Positions 1 through 8,649 are shown, counted from the stretch's first letter. The stretch is 64,000 nt of DNA from Leptospira chreensis (GCF_016919165.1 NZ_JAFFPS010000071.1:62001-126000), one strand, 5' to 3'. Translations and numbers: made by a program. The notes: generated from the letters alone by a model not told the origin.

Positions 1-254
1 ACAAAAGTTGTGTGATACATACTTCCCAAAAAGATTACGAAACTTCAAAACTACTGAAAGAAATTGAAGAAAAGTTACCTTCCACACAGTTCATTCGCAT
101 CCACAAAGGATTCTTAGTAAATCTGGATTTTGTGACAAGTCTCCGATATGATAAGGGTGGGTCTTACACCATCCAACTAAAAAACGAGGACGAAACCACT
201 CTTCCCGTTGGCCGTTCCTTTGCTCAAAATTTAAAAGAAGCGCTCAAACTGTAA
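1..254 (+). CDS. LytTR-family response regulator, C-terminal DNA-binding part (5' truncated by window)
   Basis: The frame is open back to base 3, so the visible GTG at 12 is probably internal and the receiver domain lies outside the window. The 80 visible residues are a LytTR DNA-binding domain: a stretch like FIRIHKGFLVNLDFV followed by beta strands and a final LPVGRSF segment, which is the family signature. LytTR regulators normally bind direct repeats upstream of target genes and are phosphorylated by LytS-type kinases. A kinase of exactly that class lies at 6189-8105, at the far end of the downstream same-strand gene run, so the two are likely partners (inference). Confidence 0.85.
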   Translation, partial: KSCVIHTSQKDYETSKLLKEIEEKLPSTQFIRIHKGFLVNLDFVTSLRYDKGGSYTIQLKNEDETTLPVGRSFAQNLKEALKL

Positions 255-268
255 CCCATTCTGATTTC

Positions 269-298
269 ACTCCGGAATATGTAGCGTTCATTCCGAGT
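269..298 (+). other. Imperfect stem-loop after the LytTR gene
   Basis: ACTCCGGAAT (269-278) can pair with ATTCCGAGT (290-298) with one bulged C. It sits 15 bases after the LytTR stop. No U-run follows, so it is not a classical intrinsic terminator. It could be a weak terminator, an mRNA-stabilising hairpin, or a protein-binding inverted repeat ahead of the lipoprotein/TonB genes. A TATAAT at 320-325 lies just downstream but has no convincing -35 box. Confidence 0.3.
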
Positions 299-380
299 TA
301 AGTAGTTAATCACCGTTAGTATAATTATTCCGTTGACCAAAGCCAAAGAAATGCGATTTGGATACGAACGGAGTCTTTTT

Positions 381-755
381 ATGAAACATCTTATTACCGC
401 TGCCAGTATCTTTATTTTGTCTTTAGGTTTAGTGAATTGTGCCTCTTCTTCCGTAGGACTTGCGACTAGCAACAAACCAATACCAAACACTCCTTACGAA
501 ACTGTAAAAACCGTAGAAAAAACCTTTACTTGGTATGCACTTGACTTCATTATCTTTGGCCTTCCGTTTACAGAACCACCTGTCGGCGACTTATACGAAA
601 AAGTTATGGAGGAGGATTCTGGGGACGCACTCGTTAATATTCGTTACTGGAATGACAAATCCATCTTTGGACCTATCACAAGATACAGATTCACTATCAA
701 AGGTGATTTGGTTCGATTTTCATCATCTGCAACAACGACTAAAACCAAAAAATAA
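381..755 (+). CDS. Small lipoprotein of unknown function
   Basis: I start at ATG 381, which has GGAG at 370-373, rather than at the longer frame opening at 333. The 124-residue product begins with a basic n-region and a hydrophobic stretch ending in LVNC, a plausible spirochaetal lipobox, so it is probably an envelope lipoprotein. The mature part has a pattern of a hydrophobic LG/FG-x-P turn, an acidic helix and a DALVNIRY strand. The next gene's product shows a similar pattern (TLINIKI, LGMFP), so the two look like distant paralogues. It is first of three lipoprotein genes ahead of the TonB-dependent receptor. Function unknown; surface accessory of the receptor is one possibility. Confidence 0.75.
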   Translation: MKHLITAASIFILSLGLVNCASSSVGLATSNKPIPNTPYETVKTVEKTFTWYALDFIIFGLPFTEPPVGDLYEKVMEEDSGDALVNIRYWNDKSIFGPITRYRFTIKGDLVRFSSSATTTKTKK

Positions 756-763
756 TATTACCA

Positions 764-1180
764 ATGATAACTTCTATTCTCAAAATCTTTATAAGTTTCT
801 TCTCAGCTTCCATTATGCTTATGGGATGTATTGGCTCTCATGTCTCCAAAGAGATCTATTTGTATGATTCAGCTACAGTTGTACGTTCCACCGATTATAA
901 AATTCTCGGGAAAGGAAAAGGGCAAGATTCCGCTTTTTATCTCTTAGGAATGTTTCCTGTGACAAAGGCACCTAATGTAGAATTAGCGATGAGTCAAATT
1001 TTAGAAAAATATCCTACAGGAAAAACTCTAATCAATATCAAAATCCAAAGAGAGGATAAAGCTTATTTCCCTCTTGGTTTGGTGACTGCAGTCAATGTAA
1101 CCGCTGATGTAGTGGGTCAACCAGAAGTAACGGACATCACAACCACTGGAACAGGGACAGGGGCAAAAGGTACCAAATGA
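764..1180 (+). CDS. Small lipoprotein, TRL-like fold suspected
   Basis: The 138-residue product has a hydrophobic leader ending in LMGC, a good lipobox. The mature protein has an S-x-x-Y-K-I-L-G-K-G-x-G strand region, an LGMFP turn, a helix (VELAMSQILEKYP) and a TLINIKI strand, which resembles small TRL-like lipoproteins and the product of the preceding gene. It ends in a low-complexity Thr/Gly tail (DITTTGTGTG). It lies 8 bases after the previous stop, and its own stop overlaps the next start by four bases (ATGA at 1177-1180), so these genes are translationally linked. No enzymatic motif is visible. Confidence 0.75.
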   Translation: MITSILKIFISFFSASIMLMGCIGSHVSKEIYLYDSATVVRSTDYKILGKGKGQDSAFYLLGMFPVTKAPNVELAMSQILEKYPTGKTLINIKIQREDKAYFPLGLVTAVNVTADVVGQPEVTDITTTGTGTGAKGTK

Positions 1181-1518
1181 AAATCGGGACAATTACCTTT
1201 TTAATTGCTCTTGGATCTATCATCCATTGTGGACCCTCAGTGGATCGTGTAGACACTAGTGATGCACAAAGCCAAGTATATGCTGCTGCTAAATTTGCTT
1301 CGGAAAAATGTGGGAATCCTATTCCCAATCCACCGCTAGTCATCGTAAATAAACCAATTAAAAGAAATTTGGATTTGTGTACAATCTCGATCACCCGTAC
1401 GGAATGTCCGTTTCTTGGATATCCCCTACCTTGCACCCTCATTTACCTCGAACAAGAAACGGGAGATATCCCTTGGTATTTAAACTTCAATGAAATCAGC
1501 AAAATTCAAATTAAATAA
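1177..1518 (+). CDS. Small cysteine-containing lipoprotein, unknown
   Basis: The 113-residue product starts within the stop of the previous gene (ATGA). The leader ends in SIIHC, an acceptable spirochaetal lipobox. The short mature chain holds four further cysteines, suggesting disulphides in an exported protein. Its 3' end overlaps the start of the TonB-dependent receptor by 29 bases, so it belongs to the same transcript. I do not recognise a family. Its position between two lipoproteins and the receptor suggests an envelope role connected with uptake or signalling by that system (inference). Confidence 0.65.
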   Translation: MKIGTITFLIALGSIIHCGPSVDRVDTSDAQSQVYAAAKFASEKCGNPIPNPPLVIVNKPIKRNLDLCTISITRTECPFLGYPLPCTLIYLEQETGDIPWYLNFNEISKIQIK

Positions 1519-4006
1519 TCGTATTTTAGTCGGGATTTTTCTCTTTAGTTTTGGATCCCCACTCCTTGCTGTGAGTATCCGTGCCAAATTGATTAATCCA
1601 AAAAAGGAAATTGCAGAAAAGAATTTATCTGTATTGGTTTTTGAAACGAAAAAATTTGCACAAACTGATGCGGAAGGAAATATAACTCTCGATTTTCCAT
1701 CGCCGGGTGATTACACCTTGCGTTTGTTACGTGATTCAGGAATCCAGGAAATTAAAATTTCTGTTGGCTCTGAAGATGAATCAAGAACCATCTATACCGA
1801 AAAAAAAGCAAGTGCTCCAAAGACAGGTATTGTCGTAGAAGGAGAGCGGGAAAAAACGGTAGCTTCAAGAACTAAAGTTCGTTATGAAGAAATCAAAAGG
1901 ATGCCGGGTACTTTTGGAGAAGCTCTTCGTGCCTTGGAAACACTTCCTGGAGTCATTCCCAATATTGGATTTGGTGGTGGTGCCAATGGTATTATCGTAC
2001 GCGGTGCCAATCCCAATGCGAACACGTATCTTTACGATGACCTTCCAATTCTTTATCCATTCCACTTAGATGGATTAACTTCTGTCATTCATAATGATTT
2101 AATCAAATCCATTGATTTATACTCCGGCGCATACCCTGCTAACTTTAATAATGCGACTGGTGGTGTGATTGAAATTGAGACAGTAGACTCAATTCAAAAA
2201 ACTAAAGGTGCCTTTCAAGTTTCCTTATGGAACACAACAGCTTATGCTGCGACACCTACTTCCGGAGGGAAAGGTTATCTCGCCATCGCCGGGAAACTTG
2301 GTTATTTGGATAAATCTTTGGGTGCCACAGGACTTTTGCCAGAAGGGATCAGACTTCCGCGTTATAACGATTCACAGATTAAATACGTTCATAACTTTAC
2401 GCCAGAACACCAAATCTCTTTTTATAACCTATCGGCTCAAGATAACTTTGCCATCGACGTTCCCAATAAACCTGCAAATGACCCTACAGCTTCACCATTG
2501 GCACTTTTAAGCGGTGCGAAAGCAAGTTTCGGACAAAGTTTTCGAACAACAGCCCTTCGATACAGTTGGATTCCAGGTGATAAGTTTCAAAACCGTGTTA
2601 CTTTAATTAACTTTGATCCTATCGGTGAGTATAATGTTGGTTTTGGAAGTATCCAAGGAAAACAATACCAAAGAGGAAGTTATGTAGGTGTTCGTCAGGA
2701 TGCGTATTGGACAGCAACAAAATTTCTAAAAGTAGATTTTGGAACAGAAGTGAGAAAATTTTCCTTCAGAGATTATGGAACAGAGGTTGCCTTACGTGAT
2801 CCCACCAATCCATCACCTAACCCTTACAACTCGGCAAGTCCTGATTTCGTTGGTCGGCCCCTTAGTATCCAAGGAAATACCCCATATTACAATGCATATA
2901 CGACACTCCATTTTAAATTTGGAAACTTTCTATTCGAACCAGGTGCACGTTATGATTATGTTCAAGTCACTGGTAATGGTGCCTTAACACCGAGAGCCAC
3001 AGCTTCCTATACGTTTCCAGAAGTTGGAAAAGGGATGACAATCTATGGAAGTGGTGGAGATGTATCTAGATTTCCTTTAACTACTAATTTTAATGCGGAA
3101 ACAGGAAACCCTGATTTACGATTCGAAAGAGCAAGAAAAGTCAGTGCCGGTATTGATCAAAAGATTGATCAAGTGTGGCAAGTAAAAGTAGAAGTATTCA
3201 AAAACCAGTTCACCGATACTATCATTGATGATCCATATATTTCCTCTCCTGTTGGTATGAATCCGGACAAAGGACAATGGTTAACTCAACCCATCGTCGC
3301 CAATCGTCCGCTAAACTATTCAAACAGAGCATCTGGTTGGTCCCATGGATACGAACTTTTGATTCGTAAAAATGCGCGCCCAGGTACTAGAGATTGGTTT
3401 GGTTGGATCTCTTATACTTGGTCACAGTCCTTTCAAAACACAAATTTATACCAAGTTTATGAAGGTGACAATTCGCAAGTTGGCGGGATTGAAAGAAAAA
3501 TCCTTGCGGCTTACTTTCCAAACTCAAAAGAACAATTAGCTCCATGGGACAGAACTCATGTTGCCAACTTTATTTATGGTTGGAGAATGAGTGAAGGTTT
3601 TCAAATTGGTGGTCGATGGAGTTATTTAACATCGGTTCCTTCAAGACCAGTGGTTGGTGACGATGGTGGTAGATTTTCGAATCCACTCAATGGACTTACC
3701 TATTGGAACCCACAGTATTCGAATAACCCTAATTCACCCCAGTATGGATATGTGAAACGCGGAACTGACTTTCATAGATTTGATATTCGATTTGATATCT
3801 TTGAAAACTATTCCTGGGGTTTTATAAACTGGTATTTAGAAATCGTAAACGTTTACATGAGAAAAAATAAAAATGGTTATGATTATGATAACTCAAGACC
3901 GTTCTCAGCGACAAACCCTAGACAAAATGATACCTTCGGAACCTTAGAACTTCCGGGAGGAACAGTCATTCCTTTCTTCAACGTAGGTATGGAGGTACAC
4001 TTCTAA
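1490..4006 (+). CDS. TonB-dependent outer-membrane receptor with N-terminal carboxypeptidase-like domain
   Basis: This 838-residue protein has a signal peptide (about 1-27), a carboxypeptidase-regulatory-like beta domain (about 28-100; FETKKFAQTDAEGNITLDF is typical), a plug domain (about 115-228, with the LETLPGV, IIVRGANPNANTYLYDD and GGVIEIET landmarks) and a long beta-barrel ending in aromatic MEVHF, as expected for barrel insertion. It should take up a scarce ligand across the outer membrane using energy from the ExbB/ExbD/TonB genes just downstream. The substrate cannot be read from sequence. The start at 1490 has no clear Shine-Dalgarno and lies inside the upstream lipoprotein gene, so translational coupling is likely. 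Confidence 0.92.
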   Translation: MKSAKFKLNNRILVGIFLFSFGSPLLAVSIRAKLINPKKEIAEKNLSVLVFETKKFAQTDAEGNITLDFPSPGDYTLRLLRDSGIQEIKISVGSEDESRTIYTEKKASAPKTGIVVEGEREKTVASRTKVRYEEIKRMPGTFGEALRALETLPGVIPNIGFGGGANGIIVRGANPNANTYLYDDLPILYPFHLDGLTSVIHNDLIKSIDLYSGAYPANFNNATGGVIEIETVDSIQKTKGAFQVSLWNTTAYAATPTSGGKGYLAIAGKLGYLDKSLGATGLLPEGIRLPRYNDSQIKYVHNFTPEHQISFYNLSAQDNFAIDVPNKPANDPTASPLALLSGAKASFGQSFRTTALRYSWIPGDKFQNRVTLINFDPIGEYNVGFGSIQGKQYQRGSYVGVRQDAYWTATKFLKVDFGTEVRKFSFRDYGTEVALRDPTNPSPNPYNSASPDFVGRPLSIQGNTPYYNAYTTLHFKFGNFLFEPGARYDYVQVTGNGALTPRATASYTFPEVGKGMTIYGSGGDVSRFPLTTNFNAETGNPDLRFERARKVSAGIDQKIDQVWQVKVEVFKNQFTDTIIDDPYISSPVGMNPDKGQWLTQPIVANRPLNYSNRASGWSHGYELLIRKNARPGTRDWFGWISYTWSQSFQNTNLYQVYEGDNSQVGGIERKILAAYFPNSKEQLAPWDRTHVANFIYGWRMSEGFQIGGRWSYLTSVPSRPVVGDDGGRFSNPLNGLTYWNPQYSNNPNSPQYGYVKRGTDFHRFDIRFDIFENYSWGFINWYLEIVNVYMRKNKNGYDYDNSRPFSATNPRQNDTFGTLELPGGTVIPFFNVGMEVHF

Positions 4007-4509
4007 TGAAATATGTAATCCTTCTTATTTGTCTCACAACCACCTTTGCTTGTAGTGAATCTAAAAAAATTGAAGATTCCTACAAGGAAACAGTTTTGTT
4101 ACAATATCTCGCCACACCAAACGCACCGCAAGAAACATGCGAATCAATCATCACAAATAAAGATTTATGTTTCAAGGCTTATGCTACTGCTGTTGGTGGA
4201 ACATTCACAGAAACGACTGCGGCAGTAAAAACATCAACCTGCCAAAATATGATTTCAAATTCAGCTTATAAATACATGTCTGGTATTGCACAAACCTGTG
4301 CCTTTAACTGCCAGGTAACCGATTGGAAATCAAAAACCAGTTCAGGAATTTGTGCTCAATCAACAATCCCTGCACTGATAGAGTCTAGTCTAACTTCTAG
4401 TTCAGCAATTTCTTGTTTAAGATCTTGTTTTGCGACAACTAACAATCAAATTAGCGCGGATCAGATTCCATTATATTTATTATTTAATAACATTCAAAAC
4501 GGAGAATAG
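4006..4509 (+). CDS. Cysteine-rich lipoprotein, unknown
   Basis: The start overlaps the receptor stop by one base (TAATG), a coupling arrangement. The 167-residue product has a short leader ending in TTFAC, a lipobox. The mature chain is Ser/Thr-rich with many cysteines (paired as CESI..DLC, CQNM, CAFNC, CAQS, CLRSC), so several disulphides are expected. No known domain is recognised. It sits directly between a TonB-dependent receptor and ExbB, where surface lipoproteins that assist ligand capture are often found; that role is inference. Confidence 0.7.
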   Translation: MKYVILLICLTTTFACSESKKIEDSYKETVLLQYLATPNAPQETCESIITNKDLCFKAYATAVGGTFTETTAAVKTSTCQNMISNSAYKYMSGIAQTCAFNCQVTDWKSKTSSGICAQSTIPALIESSLTSSSAISCLRSCFATTNNQISADQIPLYLLFNNIQNGE

Positions 4510-4510
4510 T

Positions 4511-5124
4511 ATGCAAGAGTATGTAGAAATAGGTGAAGAATTAATCTTTATTGCAATGGGAGTGGCGAGTGTGATCGCATTAGCAGTATTTGCGGAAAGG
4601 TTAATTTACTATAAAAAAACTTTAGGTAAAAAAACGAAGACTATCTAGCAGAAGTTAGAACTTCATTACAAGAAGAACCAGAAATTCACTGGAAAACTGA
4701 TGCCGGCGAAGAATCCATTTATACAAGATTCGTTCAATTTGCACTCAAACAATTAAAACTAGGGCGAAAGGGATTGGATGAAAGTTTAGATGGCCAAATT
4801 CTCTCTGAAAAATTGGAACTAGAAAAACGTTTACCGATCCTAAACACATTGGGAAACAACGCTCCTTTTATTGGATTGTTAGGAACAGTTCTTGGTGTCA
4901 TCAAGGCATTTTATGGTTTGGGAACCTTGGGAAGTTCTGGTGCGGAAGTGGTGATGCGTTCCATCTCTACAGCCCTACTCGCAACGGCAGCTGGTCTTGC
5001 AGTCGCAATTCCTGTGGTAATGGCAAACAATTATTTTTCTAGAAAGTCCAAGGTCATTTTGCAGAATATGGAAATTCTGAAAAAAGAACTACTCTCTTAT
5101 CAAATGAATAAGACAAAGGTATAA
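4511..5124 (+). pseudogene. exbB: ExbB/TolQ-type proton channel, reading frame broken at an A7 run
   Basis: Two frames together make one ExbB. The first runs from ATG 4511 through a membrane segment (LIFIAMGVASVIALAVFAE) and stops at 4648. The second frame continues with NEDYLAEVRTSL, and its 3' part holds the hallmark GNNAPFIGLLGTVLGVI and STALLATAAGLAVAIP segments of MotA/TolQ/ExbB channels. The switch maps to seven A at 4628-4634. One more A, or a -1 slip there, joins the halves as LGKKNEDYLAEV and gives a normal-length protein of 204 residues. Explanations are a homopolymer sequencing error, a real mutation, or slippage-dependent expression. ExbD and TonB downstream are intact, which favours a functional gene. 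Confidence 0.85.
4628..4634 (+). other. A7 homopolymer at the ExbB frame break
   Basis: Seven consecutive A follow a GGT codon. In the upstream frame they are read AAA AAA A. A -1 slip on the second AAA, or addition of one A, continues as AAC GAA GAC into the downstream ExbB frame. No strong downstream hairpin was noticed. Confidence 0.8.
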
Positions 5125-5126
5125 TT

Positions 5127-5528
5127 ATGGCTGGAGCATCAGGTTCACAAGACGAAGAAATTGGAAGTATAAACATCACTCCCATGGTGGATGTGATTTT
5201 AGTTCTTCTTGTCATCTTTATGGTAACGGCAAACTTTCTTAAAAAAGAAAGTTTAAATATCAATTTACCAAAAGTACAAGCTGCTGATCCGAATGTTGCC
5301 GAGTCGGTACAGGTAGCAATCACCAAAACAGGCGCCATCCTTTTGGAAGGCAAAGACACAGATATTTCTGGTTTAGTTCGAAATCTCGAAAGAGAAGCAA
5401 AAATCAGACCTAATATGCGTTTAACGTTGTCTGCAGACGAAAGCCTCCCTTATGGAAAAATTACGGAGCTGATGGGAATCATCCGAAAAGCGGGTGTCAC
5501 TAAAATTGCCCTCAGTGTAAAAAAATGA
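5127..5528 (+). CDS. exbD: ExbD/TolR biopolymer transport protein
   Basis: The 133-residue protein has a short cytoplasmic tail, one membrane helix (about 20-40) and a periplasmic domain. The family motif NITPMVDVILVLL contains the proton-relay aspartate at residue 22. The C-terminal part (LTLSADESLPYGKITELMGIIRKAGV) is the usual ExbD/TolR periplasmic fold. It works with ExbB to convert proton-motive force into movement of TonB. It begins two bases after the ExbB stop, and its stop overlaps the TonB start (ATGA). Confidence 0.95.
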   Translation: MAGASGSQDEEIGSINITPMVDVILVLLVIFMVTANFLKKESLNINLPKVQAADPNVAESVQVAITKTGAILLEGKDTDISGLVRNLEREAKIRPNMRLTLSADESLPYGKITELMGIIRKAGVTKIALSVKK

Positions 5529-6178
5529 ATCGTATCGCGGAATTATGGGTAATCTTTAAACAATCTGTCAAACAGAACAGAGAACGTTTGTTCCACGTAT
5601 GTTTGATTGGTAGTTTGTTTGTCCATACCGCAACTTATGCTGGTTACAAAATTAGCCAATTACGTGGTGATGAAGTTGTTGAAGAATCAAACTTCGAAGA
5701 TGTAGATGTTAGTTTCGAAGACATTCCTCCGGAACTCATTGGTGGTACATCCTCTCCTGCACCTATCGAAAAACAAGAGTGGGTAGAAGGAAGTAACAAA
5801 GACAAGGCCGATGAACCGGACAACTCCGATATCAATCCCAACCAACTTTCCGGAAATGGAACAGATAAAGATGGATACCTTTTCTCTTTCAACGGAGACA
5901 AAATGCCAACTGCGATCATTGACTTTGATTTGAAGGACTATTTTCCTCCCCAAGCCAAAGCAGCCAATATTGTAGAAAAACAAGTTGTACTTTTAGTACA
6001 AGTGAATGAAGACGGAAGTTTACAATCGGCAAAAATTGTTTCTGGTCGAGCAGGTTATGGGTTCGAAGAGGCCGCGATGAAACTCATCAAACGCGTTCGT
6101 TTTAGTCCAGGTTATGTGCAAGGCCAACCGAAAAAAATGGCGCATAGATTGCCTATTTTGTTTTCCTTAGAAGATTAA
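5525..6178 (+). CDS. TonB-family energy transducer
   Basis: This 217-residue protein has an N-terminal membrane anchor (about 22-42), a periplasmic linker and a C-terminal TonB domain (about 135-217) with KQVVLLVQVNEDGSLQSAKIV and the YGFEEAAMKLIKRVRFSPG helix-strand pair. The linker is acidic and Asn/Asp-rich rather than the Pro/Lys-rich rod of enterobacterial TonB. It overlaps ExbD by four bases and should couple ExbB/ExbD to the receptor at 1490-4006. Its dedicated location suggests it serves this receptor in particular (inference). Confidence 0.93.
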   Translation: MNRIAELWVIFKQSVKQNRERLFHVCLIGSLFVHTATYAGYKISQLRGDEVVEESNFEDVDVSFEDIPPELIGGTSSPAPIEKQEWVEGSNKDKADEPDNSDINPNQLSGNGTDKDGYLFSFNGDKMPTAIIDFDLKDYFPPQAKAANIVEKQVVLLVQVNEDGSLQSAKIVSGRAGYGFEEAAMKLIKRVRFSPGYVQGQPKKMAHRLPILFSLED

Positions 6179-6188
6179 CATACTCTCT

Positions 6189-8105
6189 ATGAAAAACTTG
6201 GGGAGCAGATTTTTAGAAAGACCAACTCTATCCATCTGCCTCCTTTTCGTTGTTGCAAGTGTATCTATCACTTCTTATTTTTATTCCGTTCTAAAACCAA
6301 CTGATGGTTCACTATCCGAATATTACTTAACAGAAAATACAGAATACTTTGTTGGTGACATCCCCACTGATGACTACGGGGTAATTGATTTTCAAAAGAT
6401 GCACAAAGTGTATTGGGAATCAATTTCAGGTTGGATTGATGATACAGAACTCAAACGGATTACCGATTCCGATTTTATTTGGTTACGATCCAAAGCTTTT
6501 CCCAACCGACAAGAAAATAGAGAACTATATTTTCTACTAGAACATGCCGGACTCAATATAGAAATATTTAACTCATATGGTGATTCGATATTTAAATATG
6601 GAGAATTTTCAGAACAAGATAAACTTCCGAACATATTCCAATCAAAATTCGATTGGGTTAAGGTTCCAAATGATGATTCTGAATATTACTATTTACGATT
6701 GTATCACAAAAAAGGAATCCTCTTTTTAATTTCGATTATCGAAAACTTAGTGGGGAAACAAACTGCCCTATACCGCGAGATTGCTTTAAAAAATCTTACA
6801 GCAATATTCTTTCATTCATTCTTTTTAATGATTGGAATTATTTGTGCGCTGGTTTACTTTATTGAATACAAAAAACAGTATAATATCCTTCTCGATTTTG
6901 CATCGTTTTCCTTATGTTTTGGCCTCTTAGGACTTACGTCAAACGTACTCATTCGTTATCTATTCACCAATTCAGAAACATTATTTATACTCACGACCAT
7001 ATCTTCGAATTTTGTTTTTATCCCTATGTTATCCGGGGTTCGTCGGCTTTTTGGAACGGGAAGTTACCGCACACTTGATATACTCATCTACATAAACGTA
7101 TTTATATGTTCGCTCACAACGGTATTAGTTTTTTCCCTTCCATTTTTTGATTCTTCACACTCATTACTAATCAGCAGTAGAAGTTTTTTTATTCTATTCA
7201 ATCTTTTAAATATCATCGGCCCCATTTATGTAACTTTTGAAGCATGGAAAAAAGGAAACCAGGAAGCCTTCGGACATTTTATTGGATTTAGTGTTACCTT
7301 GTTTCTTGTATTTTTAGAAATTTATTTATCTATCAAATCCAATGATAACTCAAATTCCAAAGTGGTTCTTTGGGGAGTTTTATTTGGTGTGATCTCGCAA
7401 GGTTTTGCTTTAGAACGTACGATTTTTGCAAATAGACAAAAAGCTCAAGTCTACAAAGAAGATTTGTTAAAAGCAGAAAAATCTCTCAAAGAAAGCCAAC
7501 TCAAAACCTTACAAACAAAAATGAGTCCACATTATTTATTTAATTCTTTAAATACCATCCATGCCCTTCACAAAATCAAACCAGAGTTAATTGGTGATGC
7601 GATTTTAAGTCTTGCAAACAATTATAGATTCATTTCAGACAGAACTGATAGAGATTGGATTCCCTTCGAGGAAGAATGGAATTTTTTAGAAGATTACCTT
7701 CACTTACAAAAACTAAGATTTTATGATACAATCCAAATTGATTTTAAAAAATCTGGGGACTTTTCTTCCGTAGTATTGCCACCTTTGTTACTCCAACCCA
7801 TTATAGAAAACTCCTTTAAACATGGATTCCGTGGATCGGCTGATGACCAATTTCAATTATTCATTCATGCAAAGATGGTTCGGGATTCTGTTTTTAGTTT
7901 TGTAGTGTATGACAATGGAATTGGGATTCCAGAAGAACTACTTGCAGATAAATCAAAACTTTTAGAACGATCTTTGGGAAATATAAAAGAACGACTCAAG
8001 AATTTATATTCCGAGTTTAGTTTCGAAGTAACGCGAAATTATCCTGAAGGTGCAAGAACCGAGATTGAAATTATACTGACTTCTAGAGTTCCGCAAGTTC
8101 TCTAA
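6189..8105 (+). CDS. LytS-type sensor histidine kinase with 7TM (7TMR-DISM-like) sensor region
   Basis: The 638-residue protein has an N-terminal membrane helix, an extracytoplasmic sensory domain (about 40-195), about seven membrane helices (about 200-405), a coiled coil and a His_kinase-type transmitter. The phosphoacceptor is His448 in MSPHYLFNSLNTIHAL. The N box contains Asn541 (PIIENSFKHGF) and the G box reads DNGIGIPEE. This transmitter class pairs with LytTR regulators, matching the fragment at 1-254. It starts 10 bases after tonB, so the kinase is probably co-transcribed with the uptake genes and may sense the ligand or transport state. Its 3' end overlaps the convergent SCO1 gene by 23 bases. 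Confidence 0.93.
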   Translation: MKNLGSRFLERPTLSICLLFVVASVSITSYFYSVLKPTDGSLSEYYLTENTEYFVGDIPTDDYGVIDFQKMHKVYWESISGWIDDTELKRITDSDFIWLRSKAFPNRQENRELYFLLEHAGLNIEIFNSYGDSIFKYGEFSEQDKLPNIFQSKFDWVKVPNDDSEYYYLRLYHKKGILFLISIIENLVGKQTALYREIALKNLTAIFFHSFFLMIGIICALVYFIEYKKQYNILLDFASFSLCFGLLGLTSNVLIRYLFTNSETLFILTTISSNFVFIPMLSGVRRLFGTGSYRTLDILIYINVFICSLTTVLVFSLPFFDSSHSLLISSRSFFILFNLLNIIGPIYVTFEAWKKGNQEAFGHFIGFSVTLFLVFLEIYLSIKSNDNSNSKVVLWGVLFGVISQGFALERTIFANRQKAQVYKEDLLKAEKSLKESQLKTLQTKMSPHYLFNSLNTIHALHKIKPELIGDAILSLANNYRFISDRTDRDWIPFEEEWNFLEDYLHLQKLRFYDTIQIDFKKSGDFSSVVLPPLLLQPIIENSFKHGFRGSADDQFQLFIHAKMVRDSVFSFVVYDNGIGIPEELLADKSKLLERSLGNIKERLKNLYSEFSFEVTRNYPEGARTEIEIILTSRVPQVL

Positions 8106-8649
8106 GTTTGGTAGCCAAAACATTAGCAGAAACTCCACCGGGAAAGTTTGTGAGTGTGTTTAAGTTTTCATCCAACACATAAATAAAATTAGAATGATCA
8201 ATTCTATAAGTATTTCCAGTTCCCACTTTCTCTCTGATAATTCCAAATAAATCTGTAAGTTTGATTAAAGACTCGGCATTAGGAGAAAGTGCTGTTAGAT
8301 TTTTTCCCGGAAAGTTTTCTATATAGTTTTTCAACGTCGCAGGGGAATCCCTTTCTGGATCTAGTGTTACAAAAATAAATCGGAACCGATTCGACTTTTC
8401 GCCGAGTATCAAGGAAGCTCTTCCAAAATTTGTCAAAGCGAGAGGACACATATCGGGACAATGGGAAAATCCAAAATACAAAACCGATTTTTTTTCAGAC
8501 CAAAACTTTGGTTCGAGTAAACTTCCATCTGGTTTGACAAAAGATAACTGTTTCCATTCTTCTTTGATTGTATCTTCCTTTGTTTTACAAAAAGAAAAAA
8601 AACTGAGCAAAATAAAAATACTTACTAGAGTTATACGGCGACGATCCAA
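8083..8649 (-). CDS. SCO1/SenC/PrrC-type copper chaperone lipoprotein
   Basis: The 188-residue protein has a leader ending in FSFC (Cys21), so it is probably a lipoprotein, then a thioredoxin-like SCO1 domain. The copper-binding set is complete: Cys64 and Cys68 in SHCPDMCPL, and His152 in RIDHSNF. SCO1 proteins deliver copper or act as thiol reductants for copper enzymes in the periplasm. The gene overlaps the end of the multicopper oxidase gene by 19 bases, so it is translated from the same message and probably serves that enzyme. No cytochrome oxidase genes are nearby. Its 3' end overlaps the convergent kinase gene. Confidence 0.93.
   Translation of the reverse strand: MDRRRITLVSIFILLSFFSFCKTKEDTIKEEWKQLSFVKPDGSLLEPKFWSEKKSVLYFGFSHCPDMCPLALTNFGRASLILGEKSNRFRFIFVTLDPERDSPATLKNYIENFPGKNLTALSPNAESLIKLTDLFGIIREKVGTGNTYRIDHSNFIYVLDENLNTLTNFPGGVSANVLATKLRELAEL

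Noticed and set aside
4628..4634. A canonical X-XXY-YYZ programmed frameshift site in exbB
   Set aside because: The zero frame reads AAA AAA ACG, so the heptamer AAAAAAC is out of register, and no downstream pseudoknot was noticed. Only single-tRNA or polymerase slippage, a mutation or a sequence error remain.
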